Shown here: one piece after another, positions 43,271 through 55,054 of the stretch
How the letters are laid out: every line of letters begins with the position of its first letter
Position numbering within the stretch: the first letter of the stretch is position 1
Source: Orientallactaga sibirica
Lineage: Eukaryota > Chordata > Mammalia > Rodentia > Dipodidae
Direction: 5' to 3'
DNA length: 64,000 bases
Assembly (NCBI GenBank): GCA_036365145.1
Contig: JAEOAD010001413.1
Span: 1,259,001-1,323,000, forward strand
The notes under the pieces: model-generated
Database searches by the model: none
Told to the model about the DNA's origin: nothing
What the model saw: only the letters and a program-made list of their open reading frames with translations
Made by a program: the position numbers and the translations under genes

Positions 43271-44354
43271 ATCGTAAAAAATAAGAAAGGAAGGAATAAA
43301 TGGAAGAGTGGAGATGCGGAGATAGGCAGGGGGAGGGAAGAGAAGAAGAATGAGACGTCTGAGGTAGGGTGGACTGCATTCGGCACTCTTGTCACCCAGG
43401 GAAGGCAGGAGCACCTCCGTCAGGATTACAACAGAACCATCCATAGCAGAAGAGACTGAGGATTCTAGAACTCTCCCTCCACCTCGCGCTTGGCTTTCTC
43501 TTGCTCTCTCTAGGACTGGCTTTCTTAGAAACCTTGAGTTGAACTGAGTCCTGTCTATGCCACTGGCAACTCGGTCAGAACAGTGTATGTCCAACAGATC
43601 CAGGCAGAGTCAAGACACCTCAGGCCATGACCATCTGATTGCCCAAGGTTCCCAGCTTCATGATAGCTCTGGCTTCCCCTGGGGACACGGAATTGCCAGT
43701 GGGGGAGGCCAGAGGGGTTCCAGGAGGCTCAAAGAAGAGGCCTGGGCAGGGAGGTATTCAGTGTCCTCATTCTTGCTCTGTTCACCATCATTTCACTGTC
43801 ACCCCCATTGTCCCAGAGTGTAGCAGTGATCAGACACACCAGTGACACACCATCTTGTCCTCAAGGGTCTCCAGGGATGCCCTGGGAGTGCAGTGGGTCC
43901 CAAGTACCCAATTAACACAGACAGAGCCGCTGATCCCATCCAGATTCTGGTGTTGCTCCTCTTAGCAGTCCAGCACCGATGCATGCTGGAGGCCCAGCCC
44001 AGCCAAACTTCTGTTTTTTTTTTTTTGGTTTTTTTTTGCTGCCCCTGACCTGGGCCTCACCAGCTGTCTTCTATCTCCCTGTTTCTTCTGGGTCTTTAGC
44101 AATGCCTGGACTGGCTCAGCCTGGGCCCCAGATGCTCCCCTGGGTTCTTTTCTCATCCAGGCCGCTGGGGTTCTCCACTAAACTCTGCTTCCGGGGTTCA
44201 GTTTTGAGACTCCTGAAAGCGAGAGGGACAAAGCCAGGAGAAAGCAAGGGCAGGGTGTGTGGGGACGGAGTGAGGCAGGATGAGTGGTGGGAACAGTGCA
44301 TTGAGACCAACTTCAGTGGATTGTGTCCAAACCAGCCTGGAATCACCTTTGTAA
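43271..44354. other. Unique sequence, no gene seen
   Basis: About 1.1 kb of non-repetitive downstream DNA. Frames of up to about 127 residues cross it but are unconvincing. Confidence 0.4.
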
Positions 44355-44594
44355 AGGTGTAAAAAGGCAGGCCTGGTGCCACAGGCCCATCATCCCAGGC
44401 TGGGGCAGGAGGATGGGAAGTTCAAGATTGGCCTGAGCTTCAGAGTGAATACAAAGTCAACTTGGGCAATTTAATGAGACCCTGTTTCAAAATAAAGTCA
44501 ACTGGTGGGCGCATGCCTTAATTTAATGAGGACCCTGAGTTTGAGGCCACCCTGAGAAAAGTTAATTCCAGGTCAGCCTGGACCAGAGTGAGTA
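44355..44594 (+). mobile_element. B1 SINE fragments
   Basis: Diverged B1 at 44360-44500, and a rearranged B1 piece at 44510-44594 leading into array 7. Confidence 0.6.
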
Positions 44595-45190
44595 AAAGAG
44601 GGCTGGGGACATCACTCAGTGGTAGAGGCCTAGAATCCCCAGTGAGGACTGGGGACGTGGCTCAGTGGTAGAGCTCCTGCCTAGAATCCCCCAGTGAGGG
44701 GCTGGGGCGTGGCAGTGGTAGGAGGATCCCCAGTGAGTGGCTCAGTGGAGGCCACTGCCTGAGTGACTGGCTCAGTAGTGAGCTCCTGCCAGGTCAGCCT
44801 GGACCAGAGTGAGGGGACCTCAGTGGTAGAGCCCTGCAAGAAATTCCCCAGTGAGGGGCTGGGCGTGGCTCAAAAAAAGTGAAAAAGTGATGGGCTGGGA
44901 AAGTGGCTCAGTGGGGCATATCCCCAGTGAGGGGCTGGGGGTGTGGCTCAGTGGTAGAGCTCCTGCCTAGAATCCCCCAGTGAGGGGCTGGGGCGTGACA
45001 GTGAGCTCCTGCCTAGGGCTGGGGTGTGGCTCAGTGGTAGAGCTCCTGCCTAGAATCCCCCAGTGAGGGGCTGGGGTGTGGCTCAGTGGTAGCGCATTTC
45101 CCTATAATCTACCAGTGAGGATCTGGGGACATGGCTTGCTTACCATGCTTGAGGCCCTGGGTTCTACCCCTAGTGCTGCAAAACAAACAA
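44595..45190 (+). repeat. ID-derived minisatellite array 7 (about 9 units, degenerate) ending in ID 3' half
   Basis: Units are diverged and partly scrambled with B1-like fragments such as GGTCAGCCTGGACCAGAGTG around 44790. The 3' edge carries an ID B-box half (GGCCCTGGGTTCTACCCC) and tail at 45145-45190. Confidence 0.85.
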
Positions 45191-45554
45191 ACTTCATGCT
45201 GGCCTCCCACTGTCCCCTTGGCTGCCCAGGGGCCTTTTCATATGCTGATCCCTCTCTTTGGAATACTTTTCACCACACTACCCTGAAGTGGAGTTCTAGC
45301 CTCAGCTCAGCGGCAATGGGTAGTCCCAGGAACCTGGACTAGGCCAAGGCCCCTTTGGATTACTTTCCGAGCACCATATGCTTTTCTAGGGGAGTTTGTG
45401 AGCTGTTTCTGTATACCCCTTAGAGGGAGAATCAGATGGCATGGAGTTTTTCCCCACTTTGATATGGCCTAGCATATGGTAGACTCTTAGAAAATATTTG
45501 CCCAACTGCCTGAGGGCCAGGGGGCCAGGGCAACTCCCGCCGAGTCTTATAAGG

Positions 45555-45775
45555 TTCTTTTAAAGATTTTATTTTTATTTATTTATTTGAGACAGAGAGA
45601 GTGAAAGAGAAAGAGAGAGAGAGAATGGGTGTGCCAGGGCCTCCAGCCACTGCAAACGAACTGCAGATGCGTGTGCCCCCTTGTGCATCTGGCTTATGTG
45701 GGACCTGGAGAATGGAACCAGGGTTCTTAGGCTTCGCAGGCATGCGCCTTCACCGCTAAGCCATCTCTCCAGCCC
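45555..45775 (-). mobile_element. B2-type SINE
   Basis: Full reverse copy from ATTTATTTATTTGAGA to CATCTCTCCAGCCC. Confidence 0.92.
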
Positions 45776-45779
45776 TAGA

Positions 45780-46590
45780 AAGGCAGTTCTAAAGCTCTGG
45801 GCCTCTGCTGGGCCAAGGCTGGGACTACAGCCACTTCCACAGTGCACCCCCATGGGTTTCCACAGAACCTCCTCACCTTCCAGTCTGTTCTTCAGTTTCT
45901 CCATGAGCAGAATGGATCACCACCACCACCACCACCTCGGTGGCCCTGGGGGCCTGAGAGACCTTCACTTCCCCAGGGCAGCAACAGTATCAAGGCTGTG
46001 GTCATTCTTGACCCTGTCTGGGTCAAACTGGATCTCTTGGGTGACCCCTGACTGGACCTGGTAGGCAAAAGTCAGCAAGCCCAGACAGGCCTTTTTTTTT
46101 TTTTTTTTTTGGTCCTCAGTGACCCAGGGTAAGGAGCTGGCCCTGCCCTTGGCCCCAATGGCTCCTATAGCCAGCTGTGTCTCATTGAGGCTAATTAACC
46201 CAGCCAGACGCCTGGCTTTCGGATTCTCATTTTCCACTTGAGATCCATCAGTCGGGGCCATCGGACAGTGGCCCCCTCATATAAATCAAGAGGGGGTCGC
46301 TGTTAAGAGAATTGACACATTCTTTCCACCCCTGTGGCTGGATAAATTGCCTCTGAGAGCAGATTCCATGCTGGCACCCTCTCAAGAATAGCCAATGCCT
46401 TTGAAGGTCCTTCCAGGATAGACCCCAGGGGCTTGGAGCTGGCTGGGTGGGCGGGAGTCTCCCTGGATGGAATAGTCTGCTCACCACAGGAAGTCGGGGC
46501 CCATTAGGGACAGCAGTGGCAGAGACCTGGACTCTGGGTGGCACCATCACTCTGTTTCCATAGCAACCTGGGGGGGGGAGATTACATCTT
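45780..46590. other. Unique sequence, no gene seen
   Basis: A CACCAC run at 45918-45935 encodes a chance His tract. The 46190-46420 part is AT/GC balanced and looks well preserved, but nothing codes recognisably. Confidence 0.4.
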
Positions 46591-46599
46591 TGTGTGTGT

Positions 46600-46755
46600 G
46601 TGTGTGTGTGTGTTCCCAGGTAGGGTCTCACTCTAGCTCAGGCTGACCTGGAATTCATTATGTAGTCTCAGGCTGGCCTTGAACTCACGGTGCTCCTCTT
46701 ACCTCTGCCTCCTGACTGCTGGGATTAAAGGCGTGCGCTACCATGCCCAGCTATT
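46600..46755 (-). mobile_element. B1 SINE
   Basis: Preceded by a TG run in place of the usual T-run. Confidence 0.88.
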
Positions 46756-46784
46756 TTTTCCCCTCTTTTGATGGTACTGGGATT

Positions 46785-46945
46785 CTGAAACCCAAACATG
46801 GGAATGAAACTCTGCACATGCTAGAATCAGGCCATGCCCCCAGCACTCACTAGGGGACTGTAGGCACACACTGTACCACTCCCCCATCCTCACTGGGAAG
46901 TCTAGACAGGAGCTCTACTACAGAGCTTCATTTCCAGCTATATAT
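46785..46945 (-). repeat. Decayed ID-derived array relic (about 3 units)
   Basis: Reverse-orientation fragments CCATGCCCCCAGCACTCAC, CTCACTGGGAAGTCTAGAC and AGGAGCTCTACTACAGAG keep the order and spacing of the minisatellite unit but are heavily mutated. It appears to be an old array, again reading into an ID-like 3' part (AACCCAAACATGGG). Confidence 0.6.
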
Positions 46946-47039
46946 TGTTCACTTGTTTATTTCTTTATCCATTCATTTAACACTGTGCCTGTCACGTAAC
47001 GAAAGCCTGTCTCAAAATAAATGAAAATTTAAAACTAAA

Positions 47040-47310
47040 CGTAAGGAGAGATTGAATGTAGCTTAGTAGTAGAGCACTTGCCTAACATGCACTCCAGAAG
47101 TAAATAAATAAAAATACAATGAAGCCGTGAGCTCGGGAGGCCGAGGTAGGAGGATCGCCGTGAGTTCGAGGCCGCCCTGAGACTACATAGTGAGTTCCAG
47201 GTCAGCATGAGCTAGAGTGAAACCCTATCTCGAAAAACAAACAAAATAAATAAATTAAAATTAAATAAATTAAAAAAAATAAAATAAAATAAAATAAAAT
47301 AAAAATACAA
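47040..47310 (+). mobile_element. ID-type fragment and B1 SINE
   Basis: ID-like head at 47045-47100 (GTAGCTTAGTAGTAGAGC), then a B1 from 47120 with an AATAAA-rich tail. Confidence 0.7.
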
Positions 47311-48335
47311 TGAAACAACTGTGTCCACAAATTGAGTCCAGAAAAAAAAGATGGGTGTAAAAACACCAAGATGCAAAAAAACTGAAGTTTTGGAAGAATT
47401 GAGTTCTAGAGTTCTAGGAGAGACTATTTTAAAGGAGAATGTTCTGGAACTTTCTGGAACGCCAGTTCCAAAACTAAACTATCTTCTCCATTCGTTCAGC
47501 TTTGTAGTCTTGAGCCCAAATCTCCTTGAGTATGGACACTTACTTGATCTTGAACCCGACAAAGGCAAAGTGGAGCCAGTGAGGTGTAACTGATCAGAAG
47601 ACAGACAGACTCCCAGCCATGCCCTTTGTGGCCCCACACTCACATAATAAGCTCAGAGCTGGTCTTCCTGAAACCCAACTTCCTGGTGACTCAGGAACTG
47701 GCTCAGGTCTGTGGAAGGGGACATTTGTACGTCACACCTGGTTTTCCCTTAAAGTCAGCTGAGACTCTTTCCCAGCATGCCCTGGCTCAGCTCCCTTATG
47801 CTCACATCCCCCACGCTGGCTGTGCCACAGTTTTTCTTCCTTTTTGCTACAGTTGAGGCCACCCAATCCCATTTGTTCCATGCGGGACCTGCCAACACCT
47901 CTCCTTGGGGTCAGGGACCTTAGCCCTATTTTCTGGGGGACAAAGACAAACAGAAGCAAGCCCAAGGAAAGGGGGCGTGGGTGGGGCATAAGGAGGAGGC
48001 CAAGTTCTGCCTCCTGTGAGCAGTGTGGGCAGGGTTGGGGCACACCATGTCTTCTGACACCCTTGACCTGGGCAGAGGTTAATACCGGGTGCCTCAAAAG
48101 GTAGGGCTGGGTAGATGCTTGGGAGCAGCAGGGACCCAGCCCTCGGATAGCTGTGTGGATGGACTTCTGCCATCTTGAGCCATCATCAAGACAAGCGCCT
48201 GGTGAGGGAGTGAGTTTCTTGGCAGCAGAGGTATGCAAACCCCGGCTGGTGTCTGTGTGGCAAGGATGAAAAAGGCTGGCGTTCCTCAAGCAGGGAGATA
48301 GAGTGTTTTCCTCCATTTGCTTTTGTATTTTTTTA
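47311..48335. other. Unique sequence, no gene seen
   Basis: About 1 kb without SINEs. The minus-strand frame 47732-48316 (194 residues) is the longest non-repeat frame in the downstream region, but it has no recognisable domain or start context. Confidence 0.4.
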
Positions 48336-48339
48336 ATTA

Positions 48340-49000
48340 AAAAAATTAATTTTTATTTATTTGAGAGAGAGAAGGAGAGAGAAAGAGGCAGATAAAGAGA
48401 GAATGGGTGTGCCCGGGGCCTCCAGCCACTGCAAATGAACTCACGATGCATGAGTTTCCTTGTACATCTGGCTTATGTGGGTCCTGGGGAGTTGAACCTG
48501 GATCCTTTGGCTTTGCAGGCAAACTCCTTAACTGCTAACCCATCTCTCCAGCCCTGTAATTTTTTTATGAGAGAGAGAGACAGAGAGAGAATTGGCACGC
48601 CAGGGCCTCCAGCCACTGCAATTGAACTCCAGATGCTTGCGCCACCTTGTGCATATGTACGACCTTGCATGCTTGTGTCACCTTGTGTGTCTGGCTTACT
48701 TGGGACTTGGAGAGTCAAACATGGGTCCTTAGGCTTCGCAGGTAAGCACCTTAACCACTAGGCAATCTCTCCAACCCCATTTTTTTGAGGCAACCCCAGC
48801 AGATTTCCTTTTTTTAAATGTGAGAGTGAACGAGACAGGGAGAGAGAATTGGTGTGCCAGGGCCTCAGCCACTACAAACGAATGCCAGACATGTGTGCCC
48901 CCTTGTGCGCATGTGTGACCTTGCATCTGGCTTACGTGGGACCTGGACAGTCAAACATGAGTCCTTTGGCTTCGCAGGCAAGTGCCTTAACAACTAAGCC
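48340..49000 (-). mobile_element. Three B2-type SINEs in tandem
   Basis: Elements at 48340-48555, 48560-48775 and 48810-49000. The second and third share an extra ACCTTGCATG-type segment and form a distinct variant, also seen at 4068-4245. Confidence 0.87.
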
Positions 49001-49870
49001 CAGGATGATAAGAGTTCTATATGTAAAGCCCCTAGCTTTTAATCTTAGCACACAACAGGTGTCCCCTCCCACACCTTACCGGCATTCCTGTGGTGCAGCT
49101 GGGATCACGCAGTCCCTGGCAGGTGGGATTAGAAGGTCACTCAGAGTCACTCAGGGAAAACTGCCATGAACACACGAGGAGGCTGAGCTCCAGAAGGGAG
49201 CTTACACCCTGGCTGCCAACCTCCCATGTCTAATTTGTTCCTCTTGTCATTTCCACTCCCCTGGAAATACTCAAAAACACATTTCTACCCAAGAATGCTT
49301 ATAGGGATGCTGGGAGCTAATGCTATATTGGAAACAAGAGGGACATTGGGACATAGATCTCTTAGTGCCAGGAGGACGCGGGATGAGAGCGATTGGGGAG
49401 CGTGGTCCTGGCAGTGGGGTGGGAGGGAAGGGCCAGAGTGGAGCCACCCTAATCCAGGGCTTAGCTTCAAAGTTGATGCCTTCAATTTCATCAGCGTGTC
49501 CACACATGAGAGTGGAGGGAGGGCACATCTGGTTCCCATCAGACTCCAATGAATAACTGAGATTAAGGCTGTCAAAGGGGACATTTGGGGTCCTATTTGG
49601 TCCCCAGTCTTCTTTCTTAGGCCTTGTGACCTCTAGGTCAATGACAACCTCTCTGGGTCTTCATATCGCTTTGGGGAGAGATAGTTGGGCCTAGTGGGAT
49701 CCCCATTGCTACAAAACCTGTCCTCTGGGCTTTGGCCAAGTGTATCAAAGCAGCCTGGAAGGTCTTTGTGGCCCACAGCGCCATCTGCTGACCTTTGAGC
49801 ACCTAGCCCACCTCCCACTTCCCCCAGGTCTCAATGCCTCTATAAAGCATGTGGGTACAGAGATTGAAAA
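49001..49870. other. Unique sequence, no gene seen
   Basis: About 870 bp of non-repeat DNA. Overlapping 80-108 residue frames on both strands cancel as evidence for coding. Confidence 0.4.
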
Positions 49871-49874
49871 TGTA

Positions 49875-50520
49875 ATTTTTTTTTTTTTTTTGTTTTTCGA
49901 GGTAGGGTCTCACTCTAGCTCAGGCTGACCTGGAATTCACTATGTCGTCTCAGGGTGGCCTTGAACTCACCACGATCCTCCTACCTCTGCCTCCCGAGTG
50001 CTGGGATTAAAGGCGTGCGCCACCACGCCCGGCGAAAATGTAATTTTGAGCTTGGCAAGACTGAATATGAATTGTGGCTCCCCCGATTAATTCTGAATAA
50101 CAGGGAAGTTTTTATGTTTCCCATACAAATAAAAACTAGGGCTGGGAGGCTGGAGAGATGGCTCAGCAGTTAAGGTGCTTGCCTGCAAAGCCAAAGGACC
50201 CAGGTTTGATTCCCCAGGACTCACATAAGCCAGATGCACAAGGTGGCACATGCATCTGGAGTTAGTTTGCAGTGGCTGAAGACCCTGACACACCCATTGT
50301 CTTTCTATCTCCCCCCACCTTCAAATAAATAAAATAAAAATTAAAAACAAAATAGGGATGGGAGATGGCTCAGTATGAAGGAGCACTTCCCACACAAACA
50401 CAAGGCCTTTAGTGGGCCTGAAATTGACGCAGTCTGATTCCCCAGCACCCATGTAAATGTTGGGCGTGGCCACACACATCTGTAACCCTAGTCCTGCGGA
50501 AGCAGCGACCAGAGAACTGC
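49875..50520. mobile_element. B1 (-), B2-type (+) and B4-type (+) SINEs
   Basis: B1 49875-50033, B2 50145-50350, B4-like 50355-50520. Confidence 0.83.
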
Positions 50521-50524
50521 TGGG

Positions 50525-50885
50525 TGTGGTGGTTTGATTCAGGCGTCCCCCATAAACTTCAGCTGGTCTGAATGCTAGTCTCCCCAGCTGATGGCTATTG
50601 GAACTTAAAGCCTCCTGGAGGTGATGTATTGTAGGGGCGGGCTTATGGGTGTTATAGCCAGTGTCCCCTTGTCAGTGTTTGGCACACTCTCCTATTGCTA
50701 TTGTCCACCTTATGCTGGCCAGGAGGTGATGTCCACTCTCTGCTCATGTTGTCATTTTCCCTGCCATCGTGGAGCCTCCCCTTGAATCTATAAGCCAAAA
50801 TAAACCTTTTTTCTCACAAGCTGCTCTTGACCCCGTGATTTCTACCAGCAATGTGAACCTGACTGCAACATTGGGGCTCATGAAA
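50525..50885 (+). mobile_element. Interspersed rodent repeat, family C
   Basis: The reverse complement matches 7090-7465. It ends AAGCCAAAATAAACC then GTGAACCTGACTGCAACA, with AATAAA about 70 nt from the end, like family D. Confidence 0.75.
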
Positions 50886-50951
50886 ACAGCAGACTCCAGC
50901 ATTAGTGAGAGACTATCTCAAACAAACACATGCATACACTATACATACCAC

Positions 50952-50982
<31 letters not shown>

Positions 50983-51039
50983 CATCAGAAACATTACACA
51001 TACGCACGCACGCATGCTTTCGCTAAATGAATAATGGCT

Positions 51040-51235
51040 CGAGGGCTGGGAAGATGACTCAGTTGGCAAAGCATTTTCCTTGTCAGTATGAGAACCTAAG
51101 TTTGAACGTCAGAACCCATGTAAAAGCTGGGCATGTGGGACGCACCTATAATCCCAGCCCAGAGGAAGGCAGAAATAGGAGAATCCTTGGAGCTTGCTGG
51201 CAAGTCAGTCTGCCTGAATGATGCCCTCCAAGGCT
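51040..51235 (+). mobile_element. B4-type SINE
   Basis: GGGAAGATGACTCAGTTGGC head and a B1-like body to TCAGTCTGCCTG. Confidence 0.65.
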
Positions 51236-51298
51236 CAGGGAACGTTGCAGAAGAGAGGTCAGAAAGAATAAAAGAGTCACAAGGCGGGAAGGCACACT

Positions 51299-51337
<39 letters not shown>

Positions 51338-51790
51338 TTTGAGAGAGAGAGAATGGGCACACCAGGGCCTCCAGCCACTGCGAACGAACTCCAGAGGCAT
51401 ACTCCCCCTTGTGCATCTGGCTTATATGGGTCCTGGGGAATCGAACCGAGGTCCTTTGGCTTTGCAGGCAAGCGCCTTAACCACTAAGCCATCTCTCCAG
51501 CCCCAGAAGGTGCACTTTGGAACAGTATCCTTCAGAGATGAACTGGCTAAGTGCACTCCTGACCTCTCGGTGGATGTTGTTCCTCCCACAAGACCTGCAC
51601 AGGATTGAGCCCAACAACATTTTGACACCGACGATGGAGGACAAAAAGAAAGAGACACTGAAATACAAGAATGAGTACCTGGAAAGAGGAGGGGGTTCAG
51701 TGGGATGGGGATGGGGAGACAAAAGAGGACAATGGGCGGGATTATGATCAAATGATTGGATGTTCATGTATTAAAATTCTCAATAAGAAA
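51225..51790 (+). mobile_element. L1-like 3' end, interrupted by a B2-type SINE (-)
   Basis: GGGAACGTTGCAGAAGAGAG then ATTATGATCAAATGATTGGA and TTAAAATTCTCAATAAG resemble a rodent L1 3' UTR. The B2 sits at 51298-51505. The ORFs of L1 are absent. Confidence 0.55.
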
Positions 51791-51798
51791 TAACATGG

Positions 51799-52018
51799 GG
51801 TGGCTGGAGAGATGGCTTCGTGGTTAAGGCACTTGCCTGTAAAGCCAAAGGATCCTGGTTCGACTCTCCAGGACCCACTTAAGCTAGATGCACAAGGGGG
51901 CGCATACACCTGAAGTTCGTTTGCAGTGGCTGGAGGCCCTGGCACGCCCATTCTCTCTCTCTCTCTTTCTCTCTTTCTCTCTCTCTCTCTCTGCTTTCAA
52001 ATAAATTTAAAAAATAAA
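51799..52018 (+). mobile_element. B2-type SINE
   Basis: Full copy directly after the L1-like tail. Confidence 0.92.
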
Positions 52019-52019
52019 A

Positions 52020-52770
52020 CATAAGATCGAGAGCAGTTGAAGTCATCCGATGTCAATATTGGCTTCTCATGTACTTGCACACTTGCATACACACACACAC
52101 ACCACATAAAATGTGTTACAGCAAAGCCCCCTAAGCACTCTGCTCTGTGTAGTCACGCACAACTGTGTGACAGCCTTGTGGGGCGGATCCTCCTGCTCCT
52201 CCACTTTGGGAATAGGAAAACGAAGAACATTTGTAGACCCTGTGTGAGACGTGACTACAATATTCAGGACTGACAGAGCCAGCCAGATGCTCACTGTCCT
52301 GCGTATTCACCTACCACGTCCTCTAAGAGCCCACTTACGCCTAACACCACGTCCCATACTGGAACCCAGACTAGTCCCTCCTGACAAGATTGGGGGTGGG
52401 AGGAAACGACCCTCTATGGCCTAGATCTGCCCCAGGTAGGGTCCTGAACAGCTCCGACCTTTGCAGGTAAATTTGCATGATACTTCGAAGCACTTCAGCT
52501 CTAATGCCCTCTAAGCCCCGCCCTTCATCTTCCCTGCCGTCTATCAAGTGCTGGATCATCTAAGGAGGACGCTGTGGAGCGTGCGTGGAAGCGCCGAGGA
52601 TGCGCAATGGAGCTCAGGATTCCAGGAGATGCCCCCCACCCCACCGGGGCAATGTAGGCCTCTGTATACTGGGGTCCAGCCTGCTTCAGCTCAGTGAAGC
52701 TCCACATGTCCATAAATACCCTCGTTTCCAGTTCTTCTATTTCCTTCTCTGCCCTTGAAATGCTTGTAGG
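52020..52770. other. Unique sequence, no gene seen
   Basis: Non-repeat apart from a short CA run at 52085-52105. Confidence 0.4.
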
Positions 52771-52772
52771 CA

Positions 52773-52900
52773 GCTGGGCATGGTGGCGCACGCCTTTAAT
52801 CCCAGCACTTGGGAGGCAGTGGTAGGAGGATCGCTGTGAGTTCGAGGCCACCCTGAGACTACATAGTGAATTCCAGGACTAGAGTGAGACCCTACCTCAA
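52773..52900 (+). mobile_element. B1 SINE
   Basis: Short internal deletion before GGACTAGAGTGAGACC. Its tail seeds the purine tract. Confidence 0.9.
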
Positions 52901-53010
52901 AAAAAAAAGAAAGAAAGAAAGAAAGAGAGGAAGAAAGAAAGAAAGAAAGAAAGAAAGAGAGGAAGAAAGAAAGGAGGAAGGAAGGAAGGAAGAAAAGAAA
53001 GAAAGAAGAA

Positions 53011-53050
<40 letters not shown>

Positions 53051-53106
53051 AAAGAAAGAATGAAAGGAGGAAGGAAGGAAGGAAAGAAGGAAGGAAAGAG
53101 AGAGAG

Positions 53107-53161
<55 letters not shown>

Positions 53162-53178
53162 GAGAAAGAAAGAAATAC
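52890..53178 (+). repeat. GAAA/GGAA purine tract
   Basis: About 290 nt of purines with alternating GAAA and GGAA blocks, directly following the A-tail of a B1 SINE at 52773-52900. The long reading frames on both strands here are low-complexity artefacts. Confidence 0.92.
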
Positions 53179-53925
53179 TTCTGGGCAGACAAGAGTCTTC
53201 CTAAACACTGGAGGCCTGAACCTTGTTGGGCACATGTAAATCAAATGGAAGTAGAACCGGAGGTCCCGAACTGCACTGTACGGCTTGGGAAACTTCAGGA
53301 TAGGCTCCCAGATTGAAATGTGTCCCGGGAAGCTTTGGTTAAAGGGTCGAAGATTTTCCCCAGGTCACCACCAAGGCAGGCAGTTCTAGACAAGTATTGT
53401 GTCTATGCAAATCTACCAGGAAGGAGGTGAGCTTCCTGTCCCCAAGCGTACCTGTCAGAAAGCCCCTACAGTCATCAGAACACTGGGACCTCTACTCTGA
53501 GAATCAGGCCTGCTAAGGAGGACGAGGACCAGCCGAGCAGAAGGGCCCATTTGACAGACAAGGACATTGGACTTAGAGAGGAAAACAAACTTGTATTTGG
53601 ATACTCAAGCAGGAAATGGCAAAAGAGGTTGAGGACGCCAGGTCCATTGGTCTTCGCACAGCCTGCCATGGATATTCCAGCCCGTGACTCCAGGGAGCTT
53701 CCCAAGGACAGGTGATGGGGGGAGGTTAGAGAGTCAGTGACTTGTATTGAGCACCTGTGTGACTGCCCCTGGGCTGGGACTTCATGTTATCACGCTCTCT
53801 GAAGCTGGCGTCCAACCCCATTTCATTGTGCTAGTTTGTGGGAGAATGGGTGCTGGGTGCTAACGGTTCCACTCTGCAGATAAAGAAACAAGCCCCTAGA
53901 AGCTAAGATACAAAGAATACATCTA
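53179..53925. other. Unique sequence, no gene seen
   Basis: About 750 bp of non-repeat DNA with no convincing frame. Confidence 0.4.
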
Positions 53926-53929
53926 AGAT

Positions 53930-54915
53930 TTTTATTTCTATTTATTTACTTATTAGAGACAGAGAGAGAGAGAGGGAGAGAGAACGGGGTGGGGGGAATG
54001 GTTGCACCAGGGCCTCTAGCCACTGCAAACGAACTCCAGATGCGTGTGCCACCATGTGCATCTGGCCTATGTGGGACCTGGAGAATCGAACCGGGCTCCT
54101 TAGGCTTCACAGGCAAGCGCCTTCACCGCTAAGCCATCTCTCCAGCCCTAAGATACTTGTTGTATTAATCAGACTTGGTGTTTGTTGTGATCATATGTCT
54201 GACAAAAACAACATGGGCACATATACTCAGAGGTGTCTGTGCACCACCGCCAGGAAGGGACAGCAGAGCATGGAAACATCATGGCAGACAGGAAGTTGAG
54301 AGTAGTGGGCAGGAAGCATTCAGCAGTGAACAGGAAGCAGAGGGGAGGAAACAGGAAGGCTGCAAGGACACAGCAGGACGCCCCGCAAGTGAACTACTTC
54401 TTCGGGTTAGGTCCCACCTCTTGAAATTTCCAAGCATGCCCAAAATAGCACCCCCACGTGGGGATGTGGGCTGTTACACATGACCTTGTAGGAGAGATTT
54501 AATATTCAAACTGTAACACTTGTCCAAGGCCCACCACTGCTGTGCCAGGCTACCTGCCCTCAGCTTGCCATCTTTCTACTCTGAGGGTGCCATCTAGCTG
54601 TCCTTCTGCTGACCAGGGACTCTGAGTGCACTGGTCTCTTTTTTAAAAATTTTTTTATTATTTTTTTTATTTATTTTTGGAGAGAGAGACAGAGAGGGAG
54701 AGGGAGACAGAGATGGGCGCGCCAGCAGTCTTTCAGCTGCTGTGAACGAAATCCAGATGCATGCGCCCTCTTGTGGTCAAGTTCGGCATTGCGCCCTTGC
54801 GTCACTTTGCATCTGGCTAAACGTGGGACCTGGAGATTGGAACCGCTGGAGATTGGAACCAGAGTTCTTAGGCTTAGCAGGCAGGCGCCTTAACCCCTAA
54901 GCCATCTCTCCAGCC
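53930..54915 (-). mobile_element. Two B2-type SINEs flanking an older repeat
   Basis: B2 at 53930-54145. A diverged interspersed repeat at 54150-54520. B2 with duplicated B-box region at 54640-54915 (duplication 54831-54862). Confidence 0.8.
54270..54365 (+). repeat. Degenerate CAGGAAG minisatellite, part 1
   Basis: GACAGGAAGT, GGCAGGAAGC, AACAGGAAGC and AACAGGAAGG recur at irregular 18-25 bp spacing. They lie within a rodent interspersed repeat that spans about 54150-54520. Confidence 0.6.
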
Positions 54916-55054
54916 CAAGTGCACTGGTCTCTTGTAAACCACCCGGCCATCGCTCTTGAACGAGGCTTGTGCAAGGACTTGGGAGACAGAGGCCTCCTTT
55001 CAGGGCCTCTGTTCATGGTATGGAGGGTGGAACAAAGCCTAGCTTTTATCAGGG

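Noticed and set aside
45842..46051. His-tract protein (CACCAC run)
   Set aside because: A short CAC repeat in non-coding DNA, with no domain or gene structure around it.
47732..48316. 194-residue minus-strand open frame
   Set aside because: Unique DNA but no known domain, overlapping frames on the other strand, no promoter or splice signals that stand out.
51225..51790. Intact L1 element
   Set aside because: Only a 3'-UTR-like end is present; no ORF1 or reverse transcriptase sequence occurs here or at 58120-58485.
52737..53244. Long Ser/Phe/Leu-rich and Lys/Glu-rich frames
   Set aside because: Pure artefacts of the GAAA/GGAA microsatellite; the same applies to frames at 20779-21085 and 30914-31163.
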